Assembly: GCA_023402275.1 (NCBI GenBank)
Contig: JAEXCH010000004.1
Span: forward strand, 92,091 to 156,090
Source of the DNA: Methanobacteriota archaeon
Lineage (GTDB): Archaea; Thermoplasmatota; Thermoplasmata; Methanomassiliicoccales; Methanomethylophilaceae
Length of the DNA stretch: 64,000 nucleotides
Direction of reading: 5' to 3'
Every line of letters starts with the position of its first letter. Within the stretch, counting starts at the first letter, position 1. Under the pieces are notes generated by a model. It saw nothing but the letters and a program-made list of their open reading frames with translations, was not told where the DNA came from and did no database searches. Position numbers and translations under genes: made by a program. Positions 41,488-50,997 of this stretch are shown piece by piece.

Positions 41488-42360
41488 TCAAGACGGATTA
41501 TCGGAGGCCAGATCGACCGGGGCCTCTGTTGTTACCTCTTGAGACTTTTTGAGTATGATCTTGCCGGAACTCTGTATCGTGTTACCTGCCTTTCCGACTA
41601 TTGTGACATTAAGACCGAACCTGTCGTCATCCTTGATCTCCGCTTCTATCTCAAAGATGTTCTTGAGATTCTCGGAGTTTATCGTTTCACGGGTCGTGCC
41701 TGCGGCAGCTATCTCCCCATCGGTCATTATGATCACTCTATCGCAATATCTTGCCGCCAGTATGATATCATGTGTGACAAGGACGACAAGCATGTTCCTT
41801 GTCCTTGCGAGCCTTTGTATCAATTCCATAAGATCGAACTGATGATTGATATCCAGATGCAGGGTGGGCTCATCCAGCAAGAGTATCTCCGGCTCCTGGA
41901 CCAGTGCTCTTGCGATCATAACTCTGCGTCTTTCTCCTCCGCTGAGTTCATCGATGTATCTATCTGCGAATTGAACGACCTCGGTCTCCTCCATCGCTTC
42001 GTATACAACCTCGACATCCTTCTCGGTCTCCGAGCCGAGAGCATCTATCCTAGAATATCTGCCCATCATTATTGTCTCGTAGACGGTGAACGGGAATGTC
42101 ACGCTGGTTGTCTGGGTGACGAAGGCCATCTTCTTTGCTATTTCCTTCTTGGACATGTCCTGAACGCAGTTGTCGTCGACCATTATGCAGCCGCTGTTCG
42201 GAGAAAGGGTCGTGTTCATACATTTCAGGAGTGTTGTCTTACCGCAGCCGTTCTGTCCCAGTATTCCCAGGATCTCCCCGGACTTCGCTTTGAATGTGAC
42301 CCCTTTGAGGACATCCTTCGATGAATAGGAGAATTCCACTCCGCTTATGTCCACCTTCAT
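41488..42360 (-). CDS. ABC importer ATPase, FecE/BtuD type (system 1)
   Basis: 290-aa ATP-binding subunit of a metal-chelate or corrinoid-type importer. Walker A GQNGCGKTT (residues 35-43), the Q-loop VTQTTS, the signature LSGGERRR, Walker B ILLLDEPT and the H-loop VTHD are intact. A C-terminal extension of about 45 residues ends with a Pro/Ala/Ser tail. Starts 4 nt after the permease gene, as the third gene of the binding protein-permease-ATPase operon. Confidence 0.9.
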   Translation of the reverse strand: MKVDISGVEFSYSSKDVLKGVTFKAKSGEILGILGQNGCGKTTLLKCMNTTLSPNSGCIMVDDNCVQDMSKKEIAKKMAFVTQTTSVTFPFTVYETIMMGRYSRIDALGSETEKDVEVVYEAMEETEVVQFADRYIDELSGGERRRVMIARALVQEPEILLLDEPTLHLDINHQFDLMELIQRLARTRNMLVVLVTHDIILAARYCDRVIIMTDGEIAAAGTTRETINSENLKNIFEIEAEIKDDDRFGLNVTIVGKAGNTIQSSGKIILKKSQEVTTEAPVDLASDNPS

Positions 42361-42364
42361 ACTA

Positions 42365-43417
42365 TCACTCCCACATCTCCTTCTTCCTTGTCTTCATCAC
42401 ATATATGAAGAACGGTGCTCCCAACAATGCCGTAAGGATACCTACCGGTATGGATACCGAGAATGCTGCCTTGGATATCGTATCTATCGCCATCATGAAC
42501 GCTGCACCTCCGAATATACACAATGGTATCAGAAGTTTATGGTTCGGCCCCACCAACATCCTGAATATGTGCGGAACTATCAATCCCACGAATCCTATCG
42601 TACCCGATATAGCTACGGAACCTCCGACGCACAACGAGGTCGCTACGATCACAAGTATCCTTGTTAACTTTACATTCACTCCCATGTTGGCTGCCTGTTC
42701 CTCTCCGGCCGATATGAGATTGAGTTCCCTTGACTGGAATACTATCATCAGAATACCGGCTATCACGGGGATCACCGCCAAGAACACCTCGTTCCATTGG
42801 CATTTGTTGAAACTCCCCATGGTCCAGTAGACGATCATGGCCAGTGTATCCTCGTCGGCAATATACTGCATCAAAGACACAAGACCGTTGAAGAACGCTC
42901 CGACCGCAACTCCTGCCAGAAGCAGTGTGACCGTAGCAACACCGTACTTAGTCCTTGCTATGAGATAAACCATACCCATGGTTATGAAACAGAATATGAA
43001 CGCCATGAAGGGTATGCTGTACTGTCCCAGGAGCGTTGTTCCCACCCCGAAGGATATCGCCAGGGATGCACCGAATGCTGCACCTGATGATACACCCAAT
43101 ATCGAAGGTGATGCCATTGGATTCTTGAAAAGGCTCTGCATGGCAAGTCCCGACAAGGACAATGCTGCACCGACGAGACAGCAGCATAACAGCCTTGGGA
43201 GACGGACATCCAATATGATCTGCCTATCTCCGACGGAACCTCCTCCCAAGAATACCTCGATCACACCCCACCATGATATCTGATAGTTCCCGACCATCAT
43301 CGTGACCGACAATGTCAGGAACATGATTACTATGGTCGCCACTATGACTATGAATGCCTTCCTTTTCTTGGAAAGGTGATAATCCTTCAGGTCCTTTAGG
43401 GATCCCAGTTCCGCCAT
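42365..43417 (-). CDS. ABC importer permease, FecCD/BtuC family (system 1)
   Basis: 350-aa permease with about ten hydrophobic helices. RLPRLLCCCLVGAALSLSGLAMQ and NPMASPSILGVSSGAAFGAS are the classical FecCD/BtuC motifs, and GTIGFVGLIVPHIFRM is the coupling-helix region contacting the ATPase. A single permease gene implies a homodimer. Substrate class is Fe-siderophore, heme or corrinoid; the sequence does not decide. Confidence 0.92.
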   Translation of the reverse strand: MAELGSLKDLKDYHLSKKRKAFIVIVATIVIMFLTLSVTMMVGNYQISWWGVIEVFLGGGSVGDRQIILDVRLPRLLCCCLVGAALSLSGLAMQSLFKNPMASPSILGVSSGAAFGASLAISFGVGTTLLGQYSIPFMAFIFCFITMGMVYLIARTKYGVATVTLLLAGVAVGAFFNGLVSLMQYIADEDTLAMIVYWTMGSFNKCQWNEVFLAVIPVIAGILMIVFQSRELNLISAGEEQAANMGVNVKLTRILVIVATSLCVGGSVAISGTIGFVGLIVPHIFRMLVGPNHKLLIPLCIFGGAAFMMAIDTISKAAFSVSIPVGILTALLGAPFFIYVMKTRKKEMWE

Positions 43418-43463
43418 GTTATGTTCACCGATAGAAAAAGTTGAGAGGGGTGGTCCCCTCTCT

Positions 43464-44588
43464 TTATGCTCTCATCTTGTCATCCATCGACCTTGTGTCG
43501 TTGGTGTAGAAGATGATTATGTCCGGCTTCTCTTGGAGAAGTGTTTCTGTGTCTACCTCTCCGCCGTTTATCAGGGATGTGTTCCATCCCATGAATTCCA
43601 GTACACTCTCGGACATACCTCTCATGGATATGGACTTTCCTGCGTATGTCTCCCAGTATACCTTATGCTCATCGGACTTCTGCTGCAGGGAATAGTACAC
43701 TGCATACAACCTGACCTGCAGGTCCTCGATGAGATCATCGGTGTATTCACCGAATCCGAGTATGTATCCCAGACACTCTATGTTCGCGAATGCTTCCTTG
43801 ATGGAGGATGCTGTCACGAGCACAGGTTCCATTCCGCCGTTGGCCTGGAATGTGTTGCGCATGGTGTTGTATGCCGAGTCGCTAACTGACTTTCCAGAGG
43901 CAACGAGGATCACATTCTTGCCTGCCGAGGAAAGATCCTTGGTGTCCTGGCCCATCTGCTCTGTGTCGTAGTTGGCGATGGTGTTCTGTCCGCAGTCCTT
44001 GTATGTGTCCTTGTCAAAGTAGTCTATGAGCTCGGTGTTGCTCTCAACGTAACTGAGACTTGTGGCCCCTGCAACTATGCTCTGGAACTCCTTCTTGAGA
44101 TCGGAGTTGTTCAGTGCGTTGTTGGAATAGGGTTCGACGTCATACTTCTCACACAGGAAGTAGTAGACCGTGGTCATATACATGGTACCCATGGACAACA
44201 TCGAATTAGCTGTCGAATTCAGGGTTATATCCCTGTCCCCGCTGCTGAGTGATATGGTCACGGTGAATGTACCATTTTGATTATCCTTGACAACAGGATC
44301 GTAATTACAATACTCATTCCAGAATTTCGTGTCATTCTTTGCATCTTCGATGGTGAAATCGGTCTTTACGAGATCACCGTATACCTGCTCATAGAGCTCC
44401 TCTATGGACGCCACCATCTTCGGTGTGGCGGTTATCCCGCCCATGTCCACGGAGATCACCTGAGCATCCAAGGCGTACAGTCCTCCGGTCTTCTTCTCAG
44501 ACCCGGAATTCAGCATCACGACCGCCGCTGCAGCAGCAACGACGACTATGATTACCGCCAGAATAGCGATTAGTTTTTTGCTCTCCAT
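43464..44588 (-). CDS. ABC substrate-binding protein, FecB/TroA-like (system 1)
   Basis: 374-aa extracellular binding protein tethered by an N-terminal hydrophobic anchor (residues 7-25) after MESKK. The mature part follows the two-lobed helical-backbone fold typical of Fe-chelate/corrinoid receptors, with GKSISMRGMSESVLEFMGW near the C-terminus. It carries no dockerin repeats, unlike the second system. GGAGG lies 7 nt before the ATG. First gene of its operon, under the palindromic operator at 44613-44630. Confidence 0.82.
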   Translation of the reverse strand: MESKKLIAILAVIIVVVAAAAAVVMLNSGSEKKTGGLYALDAQVISVDMGGITATPKMVASIEELYEQVYGDLVKTDFTIEDAKNDTKFWNEYCNYDPVVKDNQNGTFTVTISLSSGDRDITLNSTANSMLSMGTMYMTTVYYFLCEKYDVEPYSNNALNNSDLKKEFQSIVAGATSLSYVESNTELIDYFDKDTYKDCGQNTIANYDTEQMGQDTKDLSSAGKNVILVASGKSVSDSAYNTMRNTFQANGGMEPVLVTASSIKEAFANIECLGYILGFGEYTDDLIEDLQVRLYAVYYSLQQKSDEHKVYWETYAGKSISMRGMSESVLEFMGWNTSLINGGEVDTETLLQEKPDIIIFYTNDTRSMDDKMRA

Positions 44589-44612
44589 TTCATTCCTCCA
44601 ATTGGAAATCTA

Positions 44613-44640
44613 ATTTAGGAAAACCTAAATAGTATATTAA
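44613..44640. promoter_or_regulatory. Bidirectional promoter with operator ATTTAGG-AAAA-CCTAAAT
   Basis: A perfect 7-bp inverted repeat with 4-base spacer (44613-44630) adjoins a TATA element usable on either strand (TATATTAA on plus, TTAATATA on minus, 44632-44639). The repeat covers the region just downstream of the minus TATA, where system 1 transcription would start. TTAGG...CCTAA resembles DtxR-type metal repressor boxes, suggesting iron or another metal as signal (inference). Confidence 0.6.
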
Positions 44641-44674
44641 GTTAGGGGCGAGTAACACGCGAGGTTGATGAAGA

Positions 44675-45535
44675 TTGAGTCCAGATGATCCCATAATTGT
44701 AGCAAAATGCCTTACGAAGCGTTACGGAGACCTTGTTGCGGTCGATGACCTCTCGGTGACGGTGAACAAAGGAGAGATATTCGGTTTCCTCGGACCGAAC
44801 GGTGCAGGTAAGACCACTACGATCAAGATGCTCACCACCATGGCACAGCCTACGGCAGGAAAGGTCACAATAGCAGGATTCGATTCCCAGAAGGATTACA
44901 GGGATGCGAGAAGCAACATAGGGGTGATACAGCAGCATCACAGTCTGGACAAGGACATCTCGGTAAGGGAGAATATAATCCATCACGCCCTCATGCAGAA
45001 CATGCCGCGTTCGAAGATCAAAGAACGAGTACAGGAGCTATCCGACATAATGAATCTGGAGGATCATATGGATGTACTTGTGGAGAAACTATCAGGGGGG
45101 TGGAAGAAAAGGGTCGCTATTGTCTGTTCCATCGTACATGATCCTCCGGTACTTTTCATGGATGAGCCCACAACAGGCCTCGACACACAATCGAGGAATG
45201 CCCTTTGGGCACTGATAAGGAAATTGAATCGCAACGGGTGCACGATATTCCTTACGACCCACTACATATCGGAGGCGGAAGCACTCTGCGACAGGGTAGG
45301 GATAATCAACAAGGGGAAGATGATAGCCCTAGGAACGAACGATGAATTAAGAGCTCTGATCGGGACAGTTGCGGTGGAACAACTGGACGACAACGGAGAG
45401 AGCCAGAACAGATATTTCAACAGCAGGGTTGATGCCAAGGAGTACATGCAGGGGCTTCCTGAGGATGTGAACGTTTCCCTGAGAAGGACTGATCTGGAGG
45501 ATGTCTTCCTCGAACTGACAGGGAGGAAGCTCTGA
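44675..45535 (+). CDS. ABC transporter ATPase, DrrA/NodI type
   Basis: 286-aa ATPase of an ABC-2 exporter family. Walker A GPNGAGKTT, signature LSGGWKKR, Walker B VLFMDEPTTGLD and the H-loop TTHYISEAEALCDR are intact, and the C-terminal part matches the DrrA-type regulatory region. The start is TTG at 44675 with GAGGT 9 nt upstream; no in-frame ATG fits. It diverges from importer system 1 over a shared operator, so both may respond to the same signal. Confidence 0.88.
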   Translation: MSPDDPIIVAKCLTKRYGDLVAVDDLSVTVNKGEIFGFLGPNGAGKTTTIKMLTTMAQPTAGKVTIAGFDSQKDYRDARSNIGVIQQHHSLDKDISVRENIIHHALMQNMPRSKIKERVQELSDIMNLEDHMDVLVEKLSGGWKKRVAIVCSIVHDPPVLFMDEPTTGLDTQSRNALWALIRKLNRNGCTIFLTTHYISEAEALCDRVGIINKGKMIALGTNDELRALIGTVAVEQLDDNGESQNRYFNSRVDAKEYMQGLPEDVNVSLRRTDLEDVFLELTGRKL

Positions 45536-46284
45536 TGTATCGCGTGATAGACGAGACGCTCCGTGTTGCATACGGCGACCTTCGTTTCATGAGAAGGAAC
45601 CTGATCCCGATAATAATCTCGAGTATGATCGCACCTGTTCTCTATCTTATCGCATTCGGATACGGCATGAGGGTAGGTTCATCCGAAGGCGGGGTGGATT
45701 ACATCGCATATGTGATACCCGGGATAATGGCCATAACATCGATGACGGCAGGTTTCGCATCTACCTCCCAGAAGATACTGATACAACGACTGTTCCATTC
45801 GAGTTTCGATGAACTTGTCCTTTGTCCGATGCATATTACTTCAATTGTCCTTGGTAAATCCGTAATCGGAACGATACGAGGGCTCATCGGTTCTACGCTC
45901 ATGCTCGTGCTCGGACTGATGTTGACGGACGACATCCATCTTTCAATACAACTGATACTCTGCATGCTGTTGTGTTGTCTGACCTTCGCGATGCTTGGGG
46001 TCATGGCAGGATTGATAGCTAGATCGAGTCAAACGTTGAATATGATCTCGAATCTGATCATCCTCCCTATGACATTCATGTGCGGAACATTGTTCTCCGT
46101 GGATGCTTTGCCGGAACCTGTCTCAGCGATACTATGGACGCTTCCTTTGACACATGCCTCAGAGCTTCTGAGGTCCACTGCATTGGAGTGGTCCTTCCCT
46201 TGGATATCCTTGGCGGTAATGATGATCTATTTCGTCGGGTTCTTCATCATTGACTACTACATAATAAGGAAAGGGAAGTATTGA
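45535..46284 (+). CDS. ABC-2 type permease, DrrB/NodJ-like
   Basis: 249-aa membrane protein with six hydrophobic segments (e.g. residues 22-44, 60-80, 105-128, 137-160, 168-185 and 222-244). It has the ABC-2 pattern and its ATG overlaps the ATPase TGA. Together they form an export or lipid/cofactor-flipping pair. Substrate unknown; co-regulation with importer 1 hints at metal or chelate homeostasis (inference). Confidence 0.87.
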   Translation: MYRVIDETLRVAYGDLRFMRRNLIPIIISSMIAPVLYLIAFGYGMRVGSSEGGVDYIAYVIPGIMAITSMTAGFASTSQKILIQRLFHSSFDELVLCPMHITSIVLGKSVIGTIRGLIGSTLMLVLGLMLTDDIHLSIQLILCMLLCCLTFAMLGVMAGLIARSSQTLNMISNLIILPMTFMCGTLFSVDALPEPVSAILWTLPLTHASELLRSTALEWSFPWISLAVMMIYFVGFFIIDYYIIRKGKY

Positions 46285-46289
46285 TCGGA

Positions 46290-47069
46290 TCATAGATAGG
46301 GTTCTATCAGGGACCCGACGATCTCCACTATCTCGGGTCTCGTCCCTATCGGTCTTCCGTATGAGACGGTCATCTCCCTTCCATTCAGTTTCACGGACCC
46401 TGTTCTCCTGTCATCTGACAACCCCAGTTTCTCAGGTAGGTCCTTCTCGGTATGTTCTCCCGGAGATACGAAGAGCGGAATGGCGATTATGTGCTCCACT
46501 CCATCCTTGCACATCGATCCCAGTGTATCATCTATCGATGGTTCGTTGAACTCATTGAATGCCATGTACACATTCTCATATCTGTCCTTGAGACGATCCA
46601 GATTGATTGACACCATATTCTGATTCTCGACCCCTTTCGAACCATGACCGATCAGGATGATACCATTCCTCTTGCCTTTGATATTCATCTCATCCACCAT
46701 CTTGGATATGATATCTGAGAGCATGGGATGATATCCGAATGCATCGGTTATTCTGATATTGACCGTTGAATCGTTAATGGTGATCGTTCCTTCCTTCTCT
46801 CCCTTCTGAAGACCTACCCTCTTGGGGACCACATCATTTGTATAATGACCTCTGGCTATGAACATGGGAACAACGATGACGTCATCTATCCCGTCCTCGG
46901 CCATCTGTTGGATCACGTTCTGTATGTATGGTTTGGAATATCCTTTGAACCCATGGTATACATTCTCGTACCCTCTCTTCTTCAGATTCTCGGCGTGCAT
47001 GGTTATGGCTGATTCGTTGGAATGGGAAGTGGAACCATGTCCTGCCAAGAGTATACCTTTCTTCGACAT
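46290..47069 (-). CDS. cbiX: Two-domain sirohydrochlorin chelatase (CbiX type)
   Basis: 259-aa chelatase inserting Co or Ni into sirohydrochlorin, a step toward B12 or coenzyme F430. The fold is duplicated in one chain: AGHGSTSHS with ARGHYTNDVVP in the first half and IGHGSKG with SPGEHTEKDLP in the second, so both metal-binding His pairs are partly kept. Methanogen CfbA/CbiXS is usually a single short domain that dimerises, so this is the long form. The metal cannot be told from sequence. Confidence 0.88.
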   Translation of the reverse strand: MSKKGILLAGHGSTSHSNESAITMHAENLKKRGYENVYHGFKGYSKPYIQNVIQQMAEDGIDDVIVVPMFIARGHYTNDVVPKRVGLQKGEKEGTITINDSTVNIRITDAFGYHPMLSDIISKMVDEMNIKGKRNGIILIGHGSKGVENQNMVSINLDRLKDRYENVYMAFNEFNEPSIDDTLGSMCKDGVEHIIAIPLFVSPGEHTEKDLPEKLGLSDDRRTGSVKLNGREMTVSYGRPIGTRPEIVEIVGSLIEPYL

Positions 47070-47178
47070 GATCGGGAGTATGTCAAGTGAATTTTATCAA
47101 TTTATTGTATGCAGGATCACGCTGAGATCACAACAGATGTCTGCCTCATTTTCGGTGCATTCGAGGACCCGACTAGTG

Positions 47179-47190
47179 CCTTTTAATATC
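47179..47190 (+). promoter_or_regulatory. TATA box of the RPA operon
   Basis: CCTTTTAATATC lies about 52 nt before the RPA ATG at 47241, allowing a leader of some 30 nt that contains AGAGGT as ribosome binding site. This intergenic region is shared with the divergent cbiX promoter. Confidence 0.45.
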
Positions 47191-47240
47191 ATACAAGGAG
47201 TACTGTAATTACCTCGTGGAAAAACGAAGAGGTCGATGCG

Positions 47241-48563
47241 ATGAATGATGAAGAACTAACTCTGCATTTTGAGGAACTTAAGAAGGAATTGGACGGAAAG
47301 ATCGATGACACCCAGCTCATGAAAGAGCTTAACACGTATCTCAACGAGTACCGTGTTACGGTGGATGCCGCCAAGAGAGGCATCAAGAGGAAGTACGGGG
47401 CCGACAGCTCATCCTTCATGACCGCGGATACCATCTCCAAGAAGATCGGCGATCTGAAAGGAACGGAGATGAACGTCGATATTACCGCCAAGGCCGTGTA
47501 TGTCGACAAGAAACAGATAACCGTCAGGGGCAACCCGAAGACGATCGTCTCGGGAATACTCGGTGATGAGACCGGTACCGCACCCTTCACCATCTGGGAA
47601 GGGGAGAATGTTGAACTCGACAAGGGAGAGGTGTATGTTTTCAAGAATGCATACACAAAACTCTGGAACGAGCGCGTTCAGATAAACCTCGGGAACCGCG
47701 GAAAGGTGGAGAAGACCGAGGGGATCAGAGTGGATGTTCCAGAAAGGACGATCACGATGGAGGCCACCGAGGTCAAGATCGGAGATATCAAGGAAGGGAT
47801 GGGCAATGTGACCGTCACCGGAAGGATAATGTCCGTTGAGGAGAGGAACATCACGGTCAAAGGAGAATCGAAGGTCGTCTATTCCGGAATAATAGCCGAC
47901 GATTCCGGTAAGATACAGTTCTCTGCCTGGAACGACTATGATCTCAAGGAAGGGGAGTCCATATGCGTCAAGAACGCATACATAAGGGCATGGAGAGGCA
48001 TCCCCCAGCTTAATCTGGGCGACAAATGCGAAGTGAGCAGGGTCGACGACTCGTTCGGCGAGATAGATATGAGTGTTGCTAAGAAGACCGTTGCCGACAT
48101 CATTGCCGTGGGAGGAGGTATAGACCTCTCTGTCACAGGTACCGTTGTGGATCTAAGAGCAGGCAGCGGACTCATATGGAGATGTCCGGAATGCAACCGT
48201 TCTGTTCTGAACGGAGAATGCACAGCACACGGAAGAGTGGATCCCATTACGGATCTGAGGATGAAACTCATATTGGATGACGGAACAGGTGCGATAAGTG
48301 CCATAGTTAACCGTCAGGATACCGAGAAGTTAACAGGAATAACCCTTGAGGCAGCGGAAGGTCTCGCAAAGGCAAGAGGGGATTCCGAGATGGTCGCAAG
48401 GGAGATCGCGGAACTCATGATAATGAAGAGGATGACCGTCATGGGCAATGTCCTAAGCGATGATTACGGTCCGATGATGATAGTCAGCGATGCTCAGATA
48501 GAAACCGTTGATGTTATCGAAGAAGCAGAGAAGCTCTACAGCGAAGTGGAGGCTGCACTATGA
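47241..48563 (+). CDS. rpa: Replication protein A, large subunit
   Basis: 440-aa single-stranded DNA-binding protein with a helical N-terminus (1-75), three OB folds (about 75-160, 175-265 and 285-400) and a zinc finger (CPEC ... CTAH, near 315-330) inserted in the last OB domain. This is the usual euryarchaeal layout. AGAGG lies 8 nt before the ATG at 47241; an ATG 6 nt earlier is out of frame. It overlaps the next gene, its known operon partner. Confidence 0.93.
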   Translation: MNDEELTLHFEELKKELDGKIDDTQLMKELNTYLNEYRVTVDAAKRGIKRKYGADSSSFMTADTISKKIGDLKGTEMNVDITAKAVYVDKKQITVRGNPKTIVSGILGDETGTAPFTIWEGENVELDKGEVYVFKNAYTKLWNERVQINLGNRGKVEKTEGIRVDVPERTITMEATEVKIGDIKEGMGNVTVTGRIMSVEERNITVKGESKVVYSGIIADDSGKIQFSAWNDYDLKEGESICVKNAYIRAWRGIPQLNLGDKCEVSRVDDSFGEIDMSVAKKTVADIIAVGGGIDLSVTGTVVDLRAGSGLIWRCPECNRSVLNGECTAHGRVDPITDLRMKLILDDGTGAISAIVNRQDTEKLTGITLEAAEGLAKARGDSEMVAREIAELMIMKRMTVMGNVLSDDYGPMMIVSDAQIETVDVIEEAEKLYSEVEAAL

Positions 48564-49462
48564 ATGCCAGGGAGACCGCATGGAGGATGTTCTCCTCGGA
48601 ATTGAACTCGGCAACCTACGAGATCAAAGGCGAGGATGAGAAGTCGCCATCATATGTCGTAACAAGATTGGGTGCAATGGTCAACAGGGTGCTTATCGCA
48701 GGAGTGTTGACGGAAAAGGAGAACGTCGGAACAGATGACGAACCGATGTGGAGAGGCAGGATACAGGACCTTGCCACAGGGAACTTCTTCATCAACGTCG
48801 GAAGATACCAGCCTGAGGCATCAGCGGCGATAGCCGACATCGATACCCCTGAGTTCGTGGCCATCGTCGGAAAGGTAAGAACATACACGACAGATGATGA
48901 GAGGGTATTCGTATCTATCAGACCGGAACGCATTGTGAAGATCAACGAGGAGATAAGAGCGCAATGGATCCTTGATGCCGCACGTTCAACGTGGGACAGG
49001 CTCAACAAGATGAAGAAGGCGACATCAGTTGAAGGGCTTTCCGAGAAGGCATTGATGGACAAGGGATTCAGTGATAAGGATGCGAAGGGCATAATGACCG
49101 CACTCGATCAATATGACCTTCCCAACTCAACGACCTATCTGAAGTCCATACAGACCGCCCTTAGGACCATTCTGCCGGATAAGAACATAGATCTGGGTCT
49201 TCCCGAGGACATGTCTGACATACCCGATGAGATAGATATCGAGCCCGGGAACACGACCAACAACAATGCCGAGATGGAGGACCTTATACTATCGATGCTC
49301 GAGGAACTCGACACCGACGGAAAGGGTGCTCCGAGGGATGAGTTGGAGAGAAGGGCCGAGTCCGAAGGGATATCCAGTATGGAATTGGAGGAGATCTCTA
49401 ACGTCCTGATGGACAAAGGATTGGTATACGAACCTAACCTAAGATATCTGAAACGCATATAA
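48560..49462 (+). CDS. RPA-associated protein (COG3390 family)
   Basis: 300-aa protein encoded directly after RPA (ATGA overlap). Archaeal RPA operons carry such a partner, which has an OB-like N-terminal part (ETAWRMFSSELNSATYEIKG ... VTRLGAMVNRVLIAGVLTEKENVG) and an acidic C-terminal part with a winged-helix look (LEELDTDGKGAPRDELERRAE). It associates with RPA in related archaea. Transcription ends in the GC-hairpin/T-run at 49474-49495. Confidence 0.87.
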   Translation: MNARETAWRMFSSELNSATYEIKGEDEKSPSYVVTRLGAMVNRVLIAGVLTEKENVGTDDEPMWRGRIQDLATGNFFINVGRYQPEASAAIADIDTPEFVAIVGKVRTYTTDDERVFVSIRPERIVKINEEIRAQWILDAARSTWDRLNKMKKATSVEGLSEKALMDKGFSDKDAKGIMTALDQYDLPNSTTYLKSIQTALRTILPDKNIDLGLPEDMSDIPDEIDIEPGNTTNNNAEMEDLILSMLEELDTDGKGAPRDELERRAESEGISSMELEEISNVLMDKGLVYEPNLRYLKRI

Positions 49463-49473
49463 ACAAAATAACA

Positions 49474-49495
49474 GGGGCTTTCGCCCCTTTTTCTT
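49474..49495 (+). terminator. Rho-independent-like terminator after the RPA operon
   Basis: GGGGC-TTTC-GCCCC followed at once by TTTTTC and more T. It starts 12 nt after the stop of the RPA-associated gene and matches the T-rich archaeal terminator with added hairpin. Confidence 0.7.
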
Positions 49496-49525
49496 TTATT
49501 CTAAAATATTTGAACGATACAGTTC

Positions 49526-50092
49526 TCACTGTATCGAATTGAGTTCCTTCTCGACCTCATCCTCGAACTCCTTGAATCCTCCCTTTGACGAGAGTATTAT
49601 CCAGAAGGATATGAGTCCGAAGAACAATGCGAGGAAACCGGAGACCGCCAGTATCGCCGATACGATACAGAGTGCCAATGCGGCATAGTAGAATCTGCGG
49701 TAGAAACAAAGTGCGGCAGATATTATACCTGAAGCACCGGATATTATCCACGCCGTTCCAAGATATACAAGATACTGCTCGAAATCGGCCATTGTTATCC
49801 CGAGAGCGTTCATCTGCTCCACGAATGTCGGATTCTGCCAAAACATATCGGTTATGCTTTGAGCGTCGATAAGATAATAGAGACCAAGGCAGAGGAGCGG
49901 TATGCCGTAGATAAGCATCAGCCATCCTGCCCACCTTGGACGAGATCTCAGGGACGTGCGTATAGCCTCTTTCTCGGCCTCCACCAGTTCCGGGTTCCTT
50001 CCTGGTACTCTCGTACCGCATTCCGGACAGTAACGGGTGTTGGGAGATAACTTGGCTCCGCATTGAGTGCAGAACTCATATTGATCTGTCAT
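49526..50092 (-). CDS. Zinc-ribbon membrane protein
   Basis: 188-aa protein with an N-terminal zinc ribbon (CTQCG and CPECG, Cys8-Cys25) followed by about four transmembrane helices (roughly 52-73, 107-130, 133-153 and 155-172). The N-terminal ribbon should face the cytosol. No family-specific function. It is immediately downstream of the MEMO1 gene on the same strand. Confidence 0.75.
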   Translation of the reverse strand: MTDQYEFCTQCGAKLSPNTRYCPECGTRVPGRNPELVEAEKEAIRTSLRSRPRWAGWLMLIYGIPLLCLGLYYLIDAQSITDMFWQNPTFVEQMNALGITMADFEQYLVYLGTAWIISGASGIISAALCFYRRFYYAALALCIVSAILAVSGFLALFFGLISFWIILSSKGGFKEFEDEVEKELNSIQ

Positions 50093-50135
50093 GAGCCCCT
50101 AATCAAAATAAGATATAATAATCTCTTCCGACCGC

Positions 50136-50951
50136 TCACCTGTACATCAAAGCCGAACCATACCCAACAACGGAATTGATATCCTGCTTCAGGGAATCCC
50201 AGGAATCGGAATATTCGAGGATCTCTATGCTTGACGGTTCTGTCGATATCATGGCAGCGGCCATAGGGCCGTATCCGCATATGGATATCTTCTTGTCCTT
50301 TATCACAGAGTACATCCCTTCGATGTCCTTCTCCTCGATCCTGTCCAATACCAATCTGTTCAGTATCTCTGCGTCAGGTTTCGGGATGTAATGGGACATA
50401 TCACTCGATGCTATCACTATTACATCCATACCTTTGCATGCTTCCTGTATGTGTTCGGACAATTCCCTTGCTGCGGTTATGCTCTGATCCCTCATGATTA
50501 TCGGAACTATCCTTGGATCCGGGTCGATGAACTGTATGAACGGTATCTGGACCTCGATGGAATGCTCAAGGCGATGAGCACTGCAATCGTTAGGGATCAG
50601 TTCCTTCAGCTTCTTTGCTATCCCTTCATGTACCTGACACGTTCCCAATGGAGTGACATGATCCTCATTGCACATGACAAAATCATAAGGAACCCCGTTG
50701 TGGTCTGGACCAACCAGGATATAAGCTTCGGGAAGTCCGTCCTCGAGTATCTGTTTGTAGACATGCGCGGCATTGGTACCTGATGCCACATATCCGGCAT
50801 GAGGCGCTATCGCACCCACTATCGATCTCTTGGATCCCTCTCTTGAAGGCATACCTGGGCCCATGTCCCCGGTGAAACAGCTTTTGATCATAGCCGTCAA
50901 TTCATCCTTATCATCAGGATAGAAACGACCGGCAACGGCAGGATATCGCAT
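50136..50951 (-). CDS. MEMO1 family protein (AmmeMemoRadiSam B)
   Basis: 271-aa protein of the MEMO1/LigB-like dioxygenase fold. YPAVAGRFYPDD at the start, AIAPHAGYVASGTNAAHVY and IASSDMSHYIP are conserved, with two histidines in the positions that bind metal in this fold. It lies downstream of rpoK-rpsB as in many archaea, although the eno gene usually placed there is absent. The role remains unknown in this family. Confidence 0.9.
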   Translation of the reverse strand: MRYPAVAGRFYPDDKDELTAMIKSCFTGDMGPGMPSREGSKRSIVGAIAPHAGYVASGTNAAHVYKQILEDGLPEAYILVGPDHNGVPYDFVMCNEDHVTPLGTCQVHEGIAKKLKELIPNDCSAHRLEHSIEVQIPFIQFIDPDPRIVPIIMRDQSITAARELSEHIQEACKGMDVIVIASSDMSHYIPKPDAEILNRLVLDRIEEKDIEGMYSVIKDKKISICGYGPMAAAMISTEPSSIEILEYSDSWDSLKQDINSVVGYGSALMYR

Positions 50952-50997
50952 AAGTTAAAATGTAAGTAAAAGGGTAAAATGTTTGCCTTTGGCTTTT

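Noticed and set aside
41479..41490. A third ATTGGAT operator near the purP promoter
   Set aside because: Only one half-site (ATTGGATGATC) is present and no matching inverted half follows.
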